Origin: CAYRIF01 sp964424205
GTDB lineage: Bacteria > Bacteroidota > Bacteroidia > Cytophagales > Cyclobacteriaceae
Direction: 5' to 3'
DNA length: 26,649 nucleotides
Assembly (NCBI GenBank): GCA_964424205.1
Contig: CAYRIF010000009.1
Coordinates: 1-26,649 of the forward strand
A program made the position numbers and the translations under genes. Of this stretch, positions 15,963-24,267 are shown piece by piece. The first letter of the stretch is position 1. Each line of letters opens with the position of its first letter. Under the pieces are notes generated by a model that saw only the letters and a program-made list of their open reading frames with translations, searched no databases and had not been told where the DNA came from.

Positions 15963-15981
15963 TACCCACTTCTGGTGGGTA
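15963..15981 (+). promoter_or_regulatory. Leader hairpin of hppA
   Basis: TACCCAC (15963-15969) pairs perfectly with GTGGGTA (15975-15981) around TTCTG, close to the inferred transcript 5' end. It is followed by an unstructured A/T-rich stretch up to the ATG. Such a 5' hairpin may stabilise the mRNA of a highly expressed gene. No ligand-binding aptamer is recognised. Confidence 0.5.
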
Positions 15982-16021
15982 TTTAATTTAATAAATAAGA
16001 AATAAACAAAACCAAAATTTT

Positions 16022-18379
16022 ATGGATAATATTATCTACTTAGTTCCTGCTTTAGGCATTTTTGGCCTTATTATAATGGGGATAAAATCTGCTTGGGTTT
16101 CTAAACAAGAGACCGGCGATGAAACAATGAATGAACTAACGGGTTACATCGCAGATGGCGCCATGGCATTTCTAAAAGCAGAATGGAAGGCACTCTCCTA
16201 TTTTGTAGTCATTGCAGGTTTGCTATTAGCCTGGTCTGGTACCACGGTTGAAACCTCAAGCCCTGTTATCGCTATCTCATTTGTAATTGGTGCATTTTTA
16301 TCTGCTTTTGCAGGTTGGATTGGCATGAACATCGCCACCAAAGCAAATGTAAGAACAACACAAGCCGCTAGAACGAGTTTAGAAAAGGCATTAAAAGTAT
16401 CATTCACAGGTGGTACCGTCATGGGATTAGGAGTTGCTGGATTAGCAGTACTAGGTTTGGGAACATTATTTATCGTTTTCTACAATGTCTATGTAATCAA
16501 TACTGGCGGATCAGTAAATGGTGTTGCCATGGAAAAAGCGCTAGAAGTATTAGCAGGTTTCTCATTAGGAGCTGAAAGTATTGCGCTCTTTGCACGTGTG
16601 GGTGGTGGTATTTATACGAAGGCTGCAGATGTTGGTGCTGATTTAGTAGGTAAAGTAGAAGCAGGAATTCCTGAAGATGATGTTAGAAACCCTGCAACCA
16701 TTGCAGATAACGTAGGTGACAATGTAGGAGATGTAGCAGGTATGGGTGCAGATTTATTCGGATCATATGTAGCTACTATCTTAGCTACTATGGTGCTAGG
16801 TAGAGAAATTGTATCAGTAGATAATTTTGGAGGCATCGCCCCTATCCTATTACCAATGCTCATTGCAGGACTAGGCATATTATTCTCAATTGCTGGAACA
16901 TTTTTTGTAAGAATCAAAGGAGAAGATGGCAATGTACAAGGTGCCTTAAACCTTGGCAACTGGTCTTCCATAGTCTTAACCGCCATTGGAACATACTTTT
17001 TAGTCACTTGGATGTTACCTGAACATTTGAGTATAAGAGGGACAGACTTTACATCACTGGATGTTTATTGGGCTATTCTAACAGGACTAGTAGTAGGTAC
17101 TTTGATGAGTATCATTACAGAATATTATACAGCAATGGGCAAGAAACCTGTGATGTCAATTGTTGAGCAATCATCTACAGGACATGCAACAAATATTATC
17201 GGTGGATTGAGTGTGGGAATGGAATCAACGGTTATTCCTATCCTAGTATTGGCTTCAGGGATTGTGATCTCCTTCACATTTGCTGGACTATATGGTGTTG
17301 CCATCGCAGCAGCAGGTATGATGGCAACTACAGCCATGCAGTTAGCAATTGATGCTTTTGGTCCTATCGCAGATAATGCAGGTGGCATTGCTGAAATGAG
17401 TGGCTTACCTGAAGAAGTAAGGGGTAGAACAGACGTATTAGATGCAGTGGGAAATACAACTGCCGCCGCAGGAAAAGGATTTGCCATTGCTTCAGCTGCC
17501 TTGACCGCACTAGCGCTTTTTGGTGCATATGTAGGGCTTGCTGGTATCCATGCCATTGATATTTACAAAGCACCTGTTTTGGCAGCACTTTTTGTAGGCG
17601 CTATGATTCCGTATATATTTTCATCATTGGCTATTGCAGCAGTAGGAAGAGCAGCCATGGAAATGGTAAAAGAAGTAAGAAGACAATTCAAAGAAATTCC
17701 AGGCATCATGGAATACAAAGCCAAGCCTGAATATGACAAGTGTGTTGACATTTCAACCAAGGCATCCATTAGAGAAATGATGTTACCAGGTGCAATTGCC
17801 TTAATTACACCATTGGTGGTTGGTTTCGGGTTTAAAGGTGTTTTTGAAGGTGTCTCTTCGGCAGAAATTCTAGGAGGCCTTTTAGCAGGTGTGACTGTAT
17901 CAGGTGTGTTGATGGGAATCTTCCAAAACAACGCCGGTGGCGCATGGGATAATGCTAAAAAATCATTTGAAAAAGGCGTTGAAATAAACGGTAAAATGGA
18001 ATACAAGGGTTCAGATGCACATAAAGCTTCCGTAACTGGTGATACTGTTGGTGATCCATTTAAAGATACTTCGGGCCCATCTATGAACATATTAATCAAA
18101 CTAATGTCAATTATTGCTTTGATTATTGCTCCGCACATTGCCGTAAATAGTACACATGGCGAAACAACTATTCATGAAACAAAGAAAGAAATTACTGTAG
18201 AAACTAATGTGGATAATAAAGGCATGGCAACAGCAAAAATCACCAAGGTTACTATCGTAAATGGTGAAGAAACAAAGGAAGATAGAACTATAACGGGCAC
18301 CGAAGCAGAAATAAAAAAACAGCTTCAAGCAACAGAAGATGGCAAAAACATCAACGTCAACATTAAAAAAACAGAGTAA
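16022..18379 (+). CDS. hppA: Membrane-bound pyrophosphatase, K+-dependent type, with C-terminal tail
   Basis: A 785-residue ion-pumping pyrophosphatase. The hydrolysis site is visible in DVGADLVGKVEAGIPEDDVR (residues 203-222), followed by NPATIADNVGDNVGDVAGMGADLF. Later come DAFGPIADNAGGIAEMS and the C-terminal substrate loop NNAGGAWDNAKKSFEKG with VTGDTVGDPFKDTSGPS. At the K+-determining site it has A481 and G484 (GNTTAAAGKGFAIASA) rather than Lys, so it should be K+-dependent. K+-dependent enzymes may pump H+, Na+ or both, and the ion is not decided here. About 77 residues (709-785) of hydrophilic, Thr/Glu/Lys-rich sequence follow the last helix, beyond the usual end; their role is unknown. 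A promoter, leader hairpin and terminator show that it is a single-gene unit. Confidence 0.95.
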   Translation: MDNIIYLVPALGIFGLIIMGIKSAWVSKQETGDETMNELTGYIADGAMAFLKAEWKALSYFVVIAGLLLAWSGTTVETSSPVIAISFVIGAFLSAFAGWIGMNIATKANVRTTQAARTSLEKALKVSFTGGTVMGLGVAGLAVLGLGTLFIVFYNVYVINTGGSVNGVAMEKALEVLAGFSLGAESIALFARVGGGIYTKAADVGADLVGKVEAGIPEDDVRNPATIADNVGDNVGDVAGMGADLFGSYVATILATMVLGREIVSVDNFGGIAPILLPMLIAGLGILFSIAGTFFVRIKGEDGNVQGALNLGNWSSIVLTAIGTYFLVTWMLPEHLSIRGTDFTSLDVYWAILTGLVVGTLMSIITEYYTAMGKKPVMSIVEQSSTGHATNIIGGLSVGMESTVIPILVLASGIVISFTFAGLYGVAIAAAGMMATTAMQLAIDAFGPIADNAGGIAEMSGLPEEVRGRTDVLDAVGNTTAAAGKGFAIASAALTALALFGAYVGLAGIHAIDIYKAPVLAALFVGAMIPYIFSSLAIAAVGRAAMEMVKEVRRQFKEIPGIMEYKAKPEYDKCVDISTKASIREMMLPGAIALITPLVVGFGFKGVFEGVSSAEILGGLLAGVTVSGVLMGIFQNNAGGAWDNAKKSFEKGVEINGKMEYKGSDAHKASVTGDTVGDPFKDTSGPSMNILIKLMSIIALIIAPHIAVNSTHGETTIHETKKEITVETNVDNKGMATAKITKVTIVNGEETKEDRTITGTEAEIKKQLQATEDGKNINVNIKKTE

Positions 18380-18406
18380 AACTGAAATAATATTACATTT
18401 ACTTTT

Positions 18407-18432
18407 AAAAGCGCCTTTTTGGCGCTTTTTTT
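18407..18432 (+). terminator. Intrinsic terminator of hppA
   Basis: AAAAGCGCC (18407-18415), loop TTTTT, GGCGCTTTT (18421-18429), then more T residues. A classic rho-independent terminator, 28 bases after the stop codon. Confidence 0.9.
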
Positions 18433-18462
18433 GTTCCATCCATCTTAAAAACGTAATTAGAT

Positions 18463-18897
18463 ATGTATAAAAAATATGCAGTACTATTAGTAATCGTCAT
18501 TTCAACTTTAAATACACATGCCCAGAGTAACATTTTTGGAAAATGGAAATCGGTAGATGATGAAACTGGTGAAGAAAAATCAGTCGTTGAAATCTACAAA
18601 AAGAATGGAAAAGCGTATGGGAAAATCATTAAACTCCTAGGCAAAGATCACCAAGATGCCACTTGCGACAAATGTGATGATGACGATCCTAGAAAAGATA
18701 AAAAAGTACTAGGAATGGAAATAATCAAAGGACTAGCATTAGATGATAATGAATGGGACGGTGGTACCATATTAGATCCTGAAGATGGTAAAGTTTATAA
18801 ATGCAAAATGTGGGTAAAAAATGGCAAGTTGATTTTGAGAGGATATATTGGGTTTTCATTTATCGGCCGCTCTCAAACTTGGCTTCCTTATAAATAA
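18463..18897 (+). CDS. DUF2147 secreted protein
   Basis: A 144-residue protein with a signal peptide (about residues 1-21, ending THAQS), so exported to the periplasm or beyond. The mature part shows the DUF2147 pattern: GKWKSVDDETGEEKSVVEIY at the start, a GKIIKLLG strand, a metal-like cysteine cluster CDKCDDDDPRKDKKVLG, the turn WDGGTILDPEDGKVYKCK, and GFSFIGRSQTWLPY at the end. The fold is a small lipocalin-like barrel; function is unknown. The two close cysteines are a usual feature of the family. It follows the hppA terminator and lies 93 bases before the OmpA gene, so it may share a transcript with that gene. Confidence 0.88.
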   Translation: MYKKYAVLLVIVISTLNTHAQSNIFGKWKSVDDETGEEKSVVEIYKKNGKAYGKIIKLLGKDHQDATCDKCDDDDPRKDKKVLGMEIIKGLALDDNEWDGGTILDPEDGKVYKCKMWVKNGKLILRGYIGFSFIGRSQTWLPYK

Positions 18898-18990
18898 TAA
18901 AGACTCAAATTCACCAATAATATTTATTAGTATGGTTTTTCTTACAAAAAATATTACTTAATTTAGCCAATATTTTAAATCACAAAAAAT

Positions 18991-21006
18991 ATGTTTAAAA
19001 AGACCTTTACTATTGCAGCATTAATTTGCTTGTTTTCTATCAATTCCAAGGCCCAGGAAGTTTTATGGGCATCGAAGGTGATCGAATTTAGTTCTGAATT
19101 ATCCAACACAGAATATTCAGCAAAACAACTACTCGGCAAGCCAAATGTATATCCACTGGGTGGAGAAAACCCAAATGCTTGGTTACCAAAAAAGCCAGAC
19201 AGGGTAGATTTTGTAAAGGTAGGCTTTGCCAAACCGCTTAAAGTGCAACAAATAGCCATTGCAGAATCAATGAATCCAAGTGCTATTAAAGAGGTTTTTC
19301 TATACGACAAAAATGGGCAAGAATATGAAGTCTATTCATTTGACCCCACTCCAATAAACCTCTCCAGGAGAATGTTAAATATTTTTATTGACCCCACAGC
19401 ATATGAGGCATATGCCTTAAAAATAGTCCTAGATGGAAGTCTCGTAGAAGGATATAACAGTATTGATGCCATTGGAATCAGTAATTCCAAGACTCCAATA
19501 AAAATAGAGATCCATCTACCTACCGATTTAAATGAAAAAGAAGCGTCCGTTAAACTTGACACAACCGTCAACAGTAAATACAACGAGATTAAACCACTGA
19601 TTTCGCCAGATGGCAATACACTATATTTCAGTAGACAAAACCACCCAGACAATGTTGGTGGCGTAGATGATGTAGAAGATATTTGGTATTCAGAAAGAGA
19701 TATGAACACTGGAAAATGGCTACCAGCAAAAAATGTCGGTGCACCTTTAAATACTGCAGGTCCTAATTTTATATCTTCCATCACTCCCGACGGAAATACC
19801 ATGATTGTCTTACTGGGCAACAAATATGATAAAAAAGGGAAAATGTCTGCCGGCGTTTCTATCAGCACCAAAACAAGTGAGGGTTGGGCAGCACCTACCT
19901 CATTAAACATCGAAAATGATTATAACATGTCGCCAAAAGTGGATTACTACCTTGCTAATAACAGAAAGGTACTAATTATGGCAGTACAAAGAACGGATGG
20001 TGAAGGAGATAGAGACTTGTATGTGAGTTTTGTGAAAGATGATGGTACTTGGGAAGAGCCAAAAACTTTGGGAACTGATGTCAACACAGCAAGTGAAGAG
20101 TCCGCCCCATTTTTAGCCGCTGATGATAAAACATTATACTTCTCTTCAAGAGGTTATAGTGGCTATGGGAATACAGATATTTACGTGACCAGAAGATTAG
20201 ATGACACTTGGACTAATTGGTCAGAACCAGAAAACATGGGCCCCGGCGTGAACTCTAAGGATGATGATATTTTCTTCTATACTGATCCAAAGGGAGAATA
20301 CTCTTATTATGCCAAAAGTGTTGACGGTGGAGATGCGAATATTTATGCCATCAATATGCCTGAACTCTTCAAGCCTACACCTATTATTCTTGTGAAAGGA
20401 AAAGTTTTTGACAGAGAAACAAAACAACCTATTAGGGCGAGGATATTCTACGAAACATTACCCGAAGGAAAGGAAATAGGAACCATAAATTCTGACCCTG
20501 TAACAGGTGAATATCAAATCATGTTACCTGCTGGCGTTAAATATGGCTATTTAGCTGAAGCAGAAGGGTATATCGCTGTCAATGAAAATATTGATTTGGA
20601 AAGCACCACTGAATATGCTGAAATAGATCAAAATTTAGCTTTAGTACCTATCAAAAAAGGTGAAACGATAGTATTGAATAATATTTTCTTTGCTTTTGAT
20701 AAATCTGAACTGAAAGAGGCGTCTTTTCCTGAACTAAACAGAGTAGTGAAATTATTACTCGAAAATGCAAACATCAATATCGAAATTGCAGGACATACAG
20801 ATAATGTAGGTACCGCAAAATATAACAAAAGCTTATCCGAAAAAAGGGCAAAATCAGTTTTCAACTATCTTGTCAAAGGAGGTATAGATGGCGCCAGGTT
20901 AACAGCCGTTGGCTATGGAAAAGATAAACCACAAGTTAGCAACGATGACGAAAAAGGTGGTAGAGAATTAAATAGAAGAGTAGAATTCAAAATTCTTGAA
21001 GATTAA
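18991..21006 (+). CDS. OmpA-family outer-membrane protein with PD40 propeller
   Basis: A 671-residue exported protein. Order of domains: signal peptide (to about 21, FSINSKAQE); a discoidin-like N-domain (about 25-165, with SAKQLLGKPNVYP and VQQIAIAES); PD40 beta-propeller blades (about 185-450: ISPDGNTLYFSRQN, ITPDGNTMIVLLG, LAADDKTLYFSSRGYSGYGN, TDIYVTRRL); a carboxypeptidase-regulatory-like beta domain (about 468-555, VKGKVFDRETKQPIRARIF); and an OmpA C-terminal peptidoglycan-binding domain (about 560-671, FFAFDKSELKEASFPELNRV, IAGHTDNVGTAKYNKSLSEK, NRRVEF). It probably anchors the outer membrane to peptidoglycan and may bind surface partners. Such PD40-OmpA proteins are frequent in gliding and T9SS-bearing Bacteroidota, but no gliding genes are adjacent. 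Confidence 0.93.
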   Translation: MFKKTFTIAALICLFSINSKAQEVLWASKVIEFSSELSNTEYSAKQLLGKPNVYPLGGENPNAWLPKKPDRVDFVKVGFAKPLKVQQIAIAESMNPSAIKEVFLYDKNGQEYEVYSFDPTPINLSRRMLNIFIDPTAYEAYALKIVLDGSLVEGYNSIDAIGISNSKTPIKIEIHLPTDLNEKEASVKLDTTVNSKYNEIKPLISPDGNTLYFSRQNHPDNVGGVDDVEDIWYSERDMNTGKWLPAKNVGAPLNTAGPNFISSITPDGNTMIVLLGNKYDKKGKMSAGVSISTKTSEGWAAPTSLNIENDYNMSPKVDYYLANNRKVLIMAVQRTDGEGDRDLYVSFVKDDGTWEEPKTLGTDVNTASEESAPFLAADDKTLYFSSRGYSGYGNTDIYVTRRLDDTWTNWSEPENMGPGVNSKDDDIFFYTDPKGEYSYYAKSVDGGDANIYAINMPELFKPTPIILVKGKVFDRETKQPIRARIFYETLPEGKEIGTINSDPVTGEYQIMLPAGVKYGYLAEAEGYIAVNENIDLESTTEYAEIDQNLALVPIKKGETIVLNNIFFAFDKSELKEASFPELNRVVKLLLENANINIEIAGHTDNVGTAKYNKSLSEKRAKSVFNYLVKGGIDGARLTAVGYGKDKPQVSNDDEKGGRELNRRVEFKILED

Positions 21007-21028
21007 CAAATCTTAAAATATCAAAATG

Positions 21029-21065
21029 AAAGAAGCGGCTACTGGTTTAAAATAGCCGCTTCTTT
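21029..21065. terminator. Bidirectional terminator between convergent genes
   Basis: AAAGAAGCGGCTA (21029-21041) pairs perfectly with TAGCCGCTTCTTT (21053-21065), with T-tracts on both sides. It ends the OmpA transcript on the plus strand. On the minus strand it overlaps the last nine codons of the MBL-fold gene, so part of the stem is translated. Confidence 0.85.
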
Positions 21066-21947
21066 TTCTGCACGTTTTTTCCAGTAACGTAATAAACCGG
21101 CAACACTCATCCAAGATGGATTTGCTGTTTCATACTGAATTATTCCATGCTCACTCACTCCTTTGCTTCTCAACTGAGCCGCCGTAAACTGTTGAAATTT
21201 AGGGATGATTTCACTTGGTGTTTCTCCTCTCTCAAAATTTGGCTTTATCCAGTTTGCCCAGCTCCATAAAATCTCACGCAATTCAGCAATGTGCTCGTCA
21301 ATGGATGTTATTTCTCCAAAATGGGTTAGAAATATTTTTTTAAGATTCAACTGTTGTATCAACTCCAATGATTCCATCCAAGCTTCCAGGTTAATGTCTG
21401 GTGGTGGACAAGGTGGCACTACGGGACCACTATCTATTTTCACACCCGTTACATCACCTCCAACAAGTACCTCTCCAATTTGCCAAGCAATATGATGGCT
21501 TGCATGACCCGGTGTATGCCAAGCTATAATTTTTGTATCACCAAAAACCAATGCTTCTGCATGCGCTACGGTTCGTAATTTATCAGCCTCAACCTCATGC
21601 ATCTCTCCCCACAATTTTTCCATCGTATCACCATAAATTAATCTCGCTGATTTCCACAGTTTCTCTGGGTTCATCATATGCCGCTCACCAAATGGGTGCA
21701 GGTAAATTGTTGCCCCTGTGTTTGCCATTGCCCAGGCAGCACCGGCATGATCCAAATGAATGTGCGTAATTAATACATGTTTAATGTCTTCTATTTCATA
21801 CCCTAGATTCTTCAACCCTAATTTTAACGCTCCAAACGTGGAATAAGGTCCTGTTTCAATTAATACTGGTCCAATGCTTGTTTCTAACAAAAAAACAGCG
21901 ATGGCTTTATCGATACCTTGAAAGTTTAAATCTATTATTTTAATCAT
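21039..21947 (-). CDS. MBL-fold metallo-hydrolase
   Basis: A 302-residue hydrolase when started at the ATG at 21947. The family metal motif is T-H62-I-H64-L-D66-H67 (LITHIHLDHAG). Further ligands are H147 in WHTPGHASHH, the bridging Asp165 in LVGGDVTG, and a late histidine in FLTHFGE. Such proteins hydrolyse thioesters, lactones or phosphoesters; the reaction here is unknown. An ATG at 21977 would overlap the preceding gene by 22 bases. The internal start begins the family's first strand (MIKIIDLNFQ) and lies eight bases after that gene's stop, so it is preferred. It is co-transcribed with the lipoprotein hydrolase upstream. Confidence 0.88.
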   Translation of the reverse strand: MIKIIDLNFQGIDKAIAVFLLETSIGPVLIETGPYSTFGALKLGLKNLGYEIEDIKHVLITHIHLDHAGAAWAMANTGATIYLHPFGERHMMNPEKLWKSARLIYGDTMEKLWGEMHEVEADKLRTVAHAEALVFGDTKIIAWHTPGHASHHIAWQIGEVLVGGDVTGVKIDSGPVVPPCPPPDINLEAWMESLELIQQLNLKKIFLTHFGEITSIDEHIAELREILWSWANWIKPNFERGETPSEIIPKFQQFTAAQLRSKGVSEHGIIQYETANPSWMSVAGLLRYWKKRAEKEAAILNQ

Positions 21948-21955
21948 TCTGAAGG

Positions 21956-23167
21956 CTATTTTAAAGATTGAAACCACGGAATCACTAATTCGTACATAGG
22001 TAATACCGCCCCACCGTGAGAACTCCCGCCTGTCGCTATAAACTCCACTGATGTTGCGCCACTTGCTATCATTGTTGCAGCAGTATTCTCTGAATTAACG
22101 ATAGGTATAATACCATCATTAGGACTGTGATATAGTTTTAGCGGCTTTTGGGGAACAAAATTATGCACACTATTCTTGCTAAACTCTGAAGTCAATGTGA
22201 GACGTGCCCCGCTTCTTATGGCTGTTAAAAAACCATCGTTAAATAGGTCTTCCAAATTTTCGGTGAGCGCTGCATTCACTTGTCCTTGCGATTTTGATCC
22301 ATCCAATAAATCAGGGATTTTACTAGCATATGGTTCTTTGAAAAAATCCGTGAGCGGCTCTGTCCAATTATTTGTTTTGATATAGGAATAAATAATAAAA
22401 GCCAAATAAGCTGGCGAATCATATGTCTTATTTTTTACAATCTCATCCATCACCCCATTGATATTATAACCGCCAGCGCCAGCAGCAACTGCCACTAGTG
22501 ACAAACCCTCTATCGGTTTATCCTCAATAGATTTTTGTGCTGCTAAAGTAGCATAGCCACCCTCTGAATAGCCAGTCAAAAATAGTTTGTCTGTAAAATT
22601 AATTTTTTCTGCTGTTAGAAACTCTTTAGCCGCTTTGATCATGTCTACAATTGCTGACGCCGTATATTCTGAATTATAATAAGGGTGCAATATGTCTTTC
22701 GATGATCCAAAGCCGATGTAATCAGGAATAATGGCGATAAAACCTCCTGCCCCAAAAAACTCAAAACCTGAAAGCCCCTGTGACAATGAAAAAGCAGAGG
22801 GCGCTTGTGCATTGGAAAATATCGTACCGTGCTGTCCGCTTAGCAAAGGGTATGTGCCAGCAATATCTGGCACTACTACCAAGCCCGATGCCTCAATTTC
22901 ATCGCCTTTAAAGGTTGTTTTATAGGTAATCTTATGGAGCACAATGCCATTCTCTATCATGGGTACAAAGTTGCTATAGCCACCTAGTGCTGCCACTGCC
23001 TGTAACTGCTCCTTGGTAAATGAAGACAGTTGTGTAGATTCTTTAAAATACTGATTATCCACTGGTTTAATATCCTCAATGGCATCATCAGTTTTACAAC
23101 CTGAGAAAATAATAAGAACGGTTAATACATAAAATAGAAACCTCCAAAAATGATTTATCTTTTGCAT
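21956..23167 (-). CDS. Lipoprotein alpha/beta hydrolase (secretory-lipase-like)
   Basis: A 403-residue protein with a lipoprotein signal peptide: hydrophobic residues 8-20, then IIFSGC with Cys24 as lipidation site. The catalytic triad is readable: nucleophile Ser201 in LTGYSEGGYAT, Asp351 in YHSPNDGIIP, His384 in GGSSHGGAV. GQHGTIF (about 111-117) and AIIPDYIGFGSS (about 145-156) are the usual oxyanion and strand landmarks of the secretory lipase/esterase group. It is probably membrane-anchored on the periplasmic or outer face, acting on esters or peptides. The MBL gene follows after eight bases, so the two form an operon. Confidence 0.87.
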   Translation of the reverse strand: MQKINHFWRFLFYVLTVLIIFSGCKTDDAIEDIKPVDNQYFKESTQLSSFTKEQLQAVAALGGYSNFVPMIENGIVLHKITYKTTFKGDEIEASGLVVVPDIAGTYPLLSGQHGTIFSNAQAPSAFSLSQGLSGFEFFGAGGFIAIIPDYIGFGSSKDILHPYYNSEYTASAIVDMIKAAKEFLTAEKINFTDKLFLTGYSEGGYATLAAQKSIEDKPIEGLSLVAVAAGAGGYNINGVMDEIVKNKTYDSPAYLAFIIYSYIKTNNWTEPLTDFFKEPYASKIPDLLDGSKSQGQVNAALTENLEDLFNDGFLTAIRSGARLTLTSEFSKNSVHNFVPQKPLKLYHSPNDGIIPIVNSENTAATMIASGATSVEFIATGGSSHGGAVLPMYELVIPWFQSLK

Positions 23168-23209
23168 ACTTACTTTTTACGGACTTAACTAGAAATAGGT
23201 TTAATTTTA

Positions 23210-23217
23210 TAACTTTG
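23210..23217 (+). promoter_or_regulatory. -7 element upstream of the CPBP-like gene
   Basis: TAACTTTG matches TAnnTTTG exactly; no clear -33 element is seen. A start of transcription about seven bases on would fall near 23224, only about six bases before the proposed ATT start at 23230. That would make the mRNA nearly leaderless. Confidence 0.45.
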
Positions 23218-23229
23218 AAGCTAATATAA

Positions 23230-24183
23230 ATTACCAACATTATCAAAAAAATAGGCATTTACCTTAAGCAATTTATCAAGGAAGATTTTGACCTTCACGC
23301 CTACCTATATTTTTTTATATTCCTTACTTTTTTTATCGCCCTCAATTATTCTATTGACTTCGAAAATACCATACTTGACAAATACTATGGTACTGGCGTG
23401 GGAATCATCTATCACATACTATTCTACAGCGTAGCCTATTATGGCATTGCCGTTCCCATAGGGTTAATGACCAAGAATAGTACTTACCTTAAAGAACCGC
23501 TTTTTTGGCTAAAAAGTATATTATTGATTGGTATTATTGGTCTTAACAATGGTTATTATCTATTTCCAGACATGGTAAAATCCATTGATACCTATGAATT
23601 ACAGGTTTTCGCATATCGGATATCAAGCGGATTGAAAGGTTTCTTTTTTTACCTCATTCCAATCGTACTTATTAAATACTTTTTTGACAAAAAAGAAAAG
23701 CATATTTATGGGCTAACCACAAAGGGTTTTGACTACAAACCATATTTGTATTTATTACTAATCATCACACCGTTTATTATTGGTGCTTCGTTTCAGTCTG
23801 CATTCAGGGTACAATATCCATTTTTCAAGGCTTGGAAATTTGGAGAAATTGCAGGATTAGAAGTTTGGCAAACCACCGCCATCTATGAAGTCTTATACGG
23901 CATTAGTTTCGTCTTTCTGGAATGGGTATTTAGGGGAGCGCTTATCTTAGGATTAGCTGATTTTATGGGCAAAAAAGTCATGCTTCCTATGGTGGCCACC
24001 TACGCCTTTTTACATTTTGGAAAACCGCTTCCAGAAACTATTTCCTCGATATTTGGTGGGTATATATTAGGAGTCATTGCATTGTACAGTCGAAGCGTAT
24101 TTGGCGGCTGCTTAATCCATATCGGCATTGCCTATCTCATGGATTTTTCTGCTATTATACAACACTTTTTTGGACAGGATTAG
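23230..24183 (+). CDS. CPBP-family-like membrane protein, apparent ATT start
   Basis: From ATT 23230 the frame encodes 317 residues with about eight membrane segments. A CPBP (Abi/Rce1) core lies at about residues 220-310: FVFLEWVFRGAL for motif 1, TYAFLHFGKPLPE for motif 2, GGYILGVIALYSRSVFGGCLIHIGIA for motif 3. Motif 1 has Leu in place of the first Glu of EExxxR, and the last motif has HxxxA rather than HxxxN, so protease activity is doubtful. The only standard start, GTG 23398, would cut off an amphipathic stretch and a helix (KQFIKEDFDLHAYLYFFIFL) typical of the family in Bacteroidota. No ATG, GTG or TTG lies between the TAA at 23227 and 23398. Either an ATT start is used or the start codon is mutated. 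Confidence 0.65.
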   Translation: MTNIIKKIGIYLKQFIKEDFDLHAYLYFFIFLTFFIALNYSIDFENTILDKYYGTGVGIIYHILFYSVAYYGIAVPIGLMTKNSTYLKEPLFWLKSILLIGIIGLNNGYYLFPDMVKSIDTYELQVFAYRISSGLKGFFFYLIPIVLIKYFFDKKEKHIYGLTTKGFDYKPYLYLLLIITPFIIGASFQSAFRVQYPFFKAWKFGEIAGLEVWQTTAIYEVLYGISFVFLEWVFRGALILGLADFMGKKVMLPMVATYAFLHFGKPLPETISSIFGGYILGVIALYSRSVFGGCLIHIGIAYLMDFSAIIQHFFGQD

Positions 24184-24267
24184 TAAATTTTATACAGCAA
24201 CAATATCGGCTGTTAGGTAAATGCACTAAGAATTAGTAAATTTAAAACTCGAACAAATCATTGCGTT

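Noticed and set aside
17563..18138. Long reverse-strand open frame within hppA
   Set aside because: It is a shadow of the highly conserved pyrophosphatase coding strand and has no coherent domain.
21948..21977. Upstream ATG for the MBL-fold gene
   Set aside because: It would overlap the preceding gene by 22 bases and add a non-family N-terminus; the internal ATG lies neatly after the stop.
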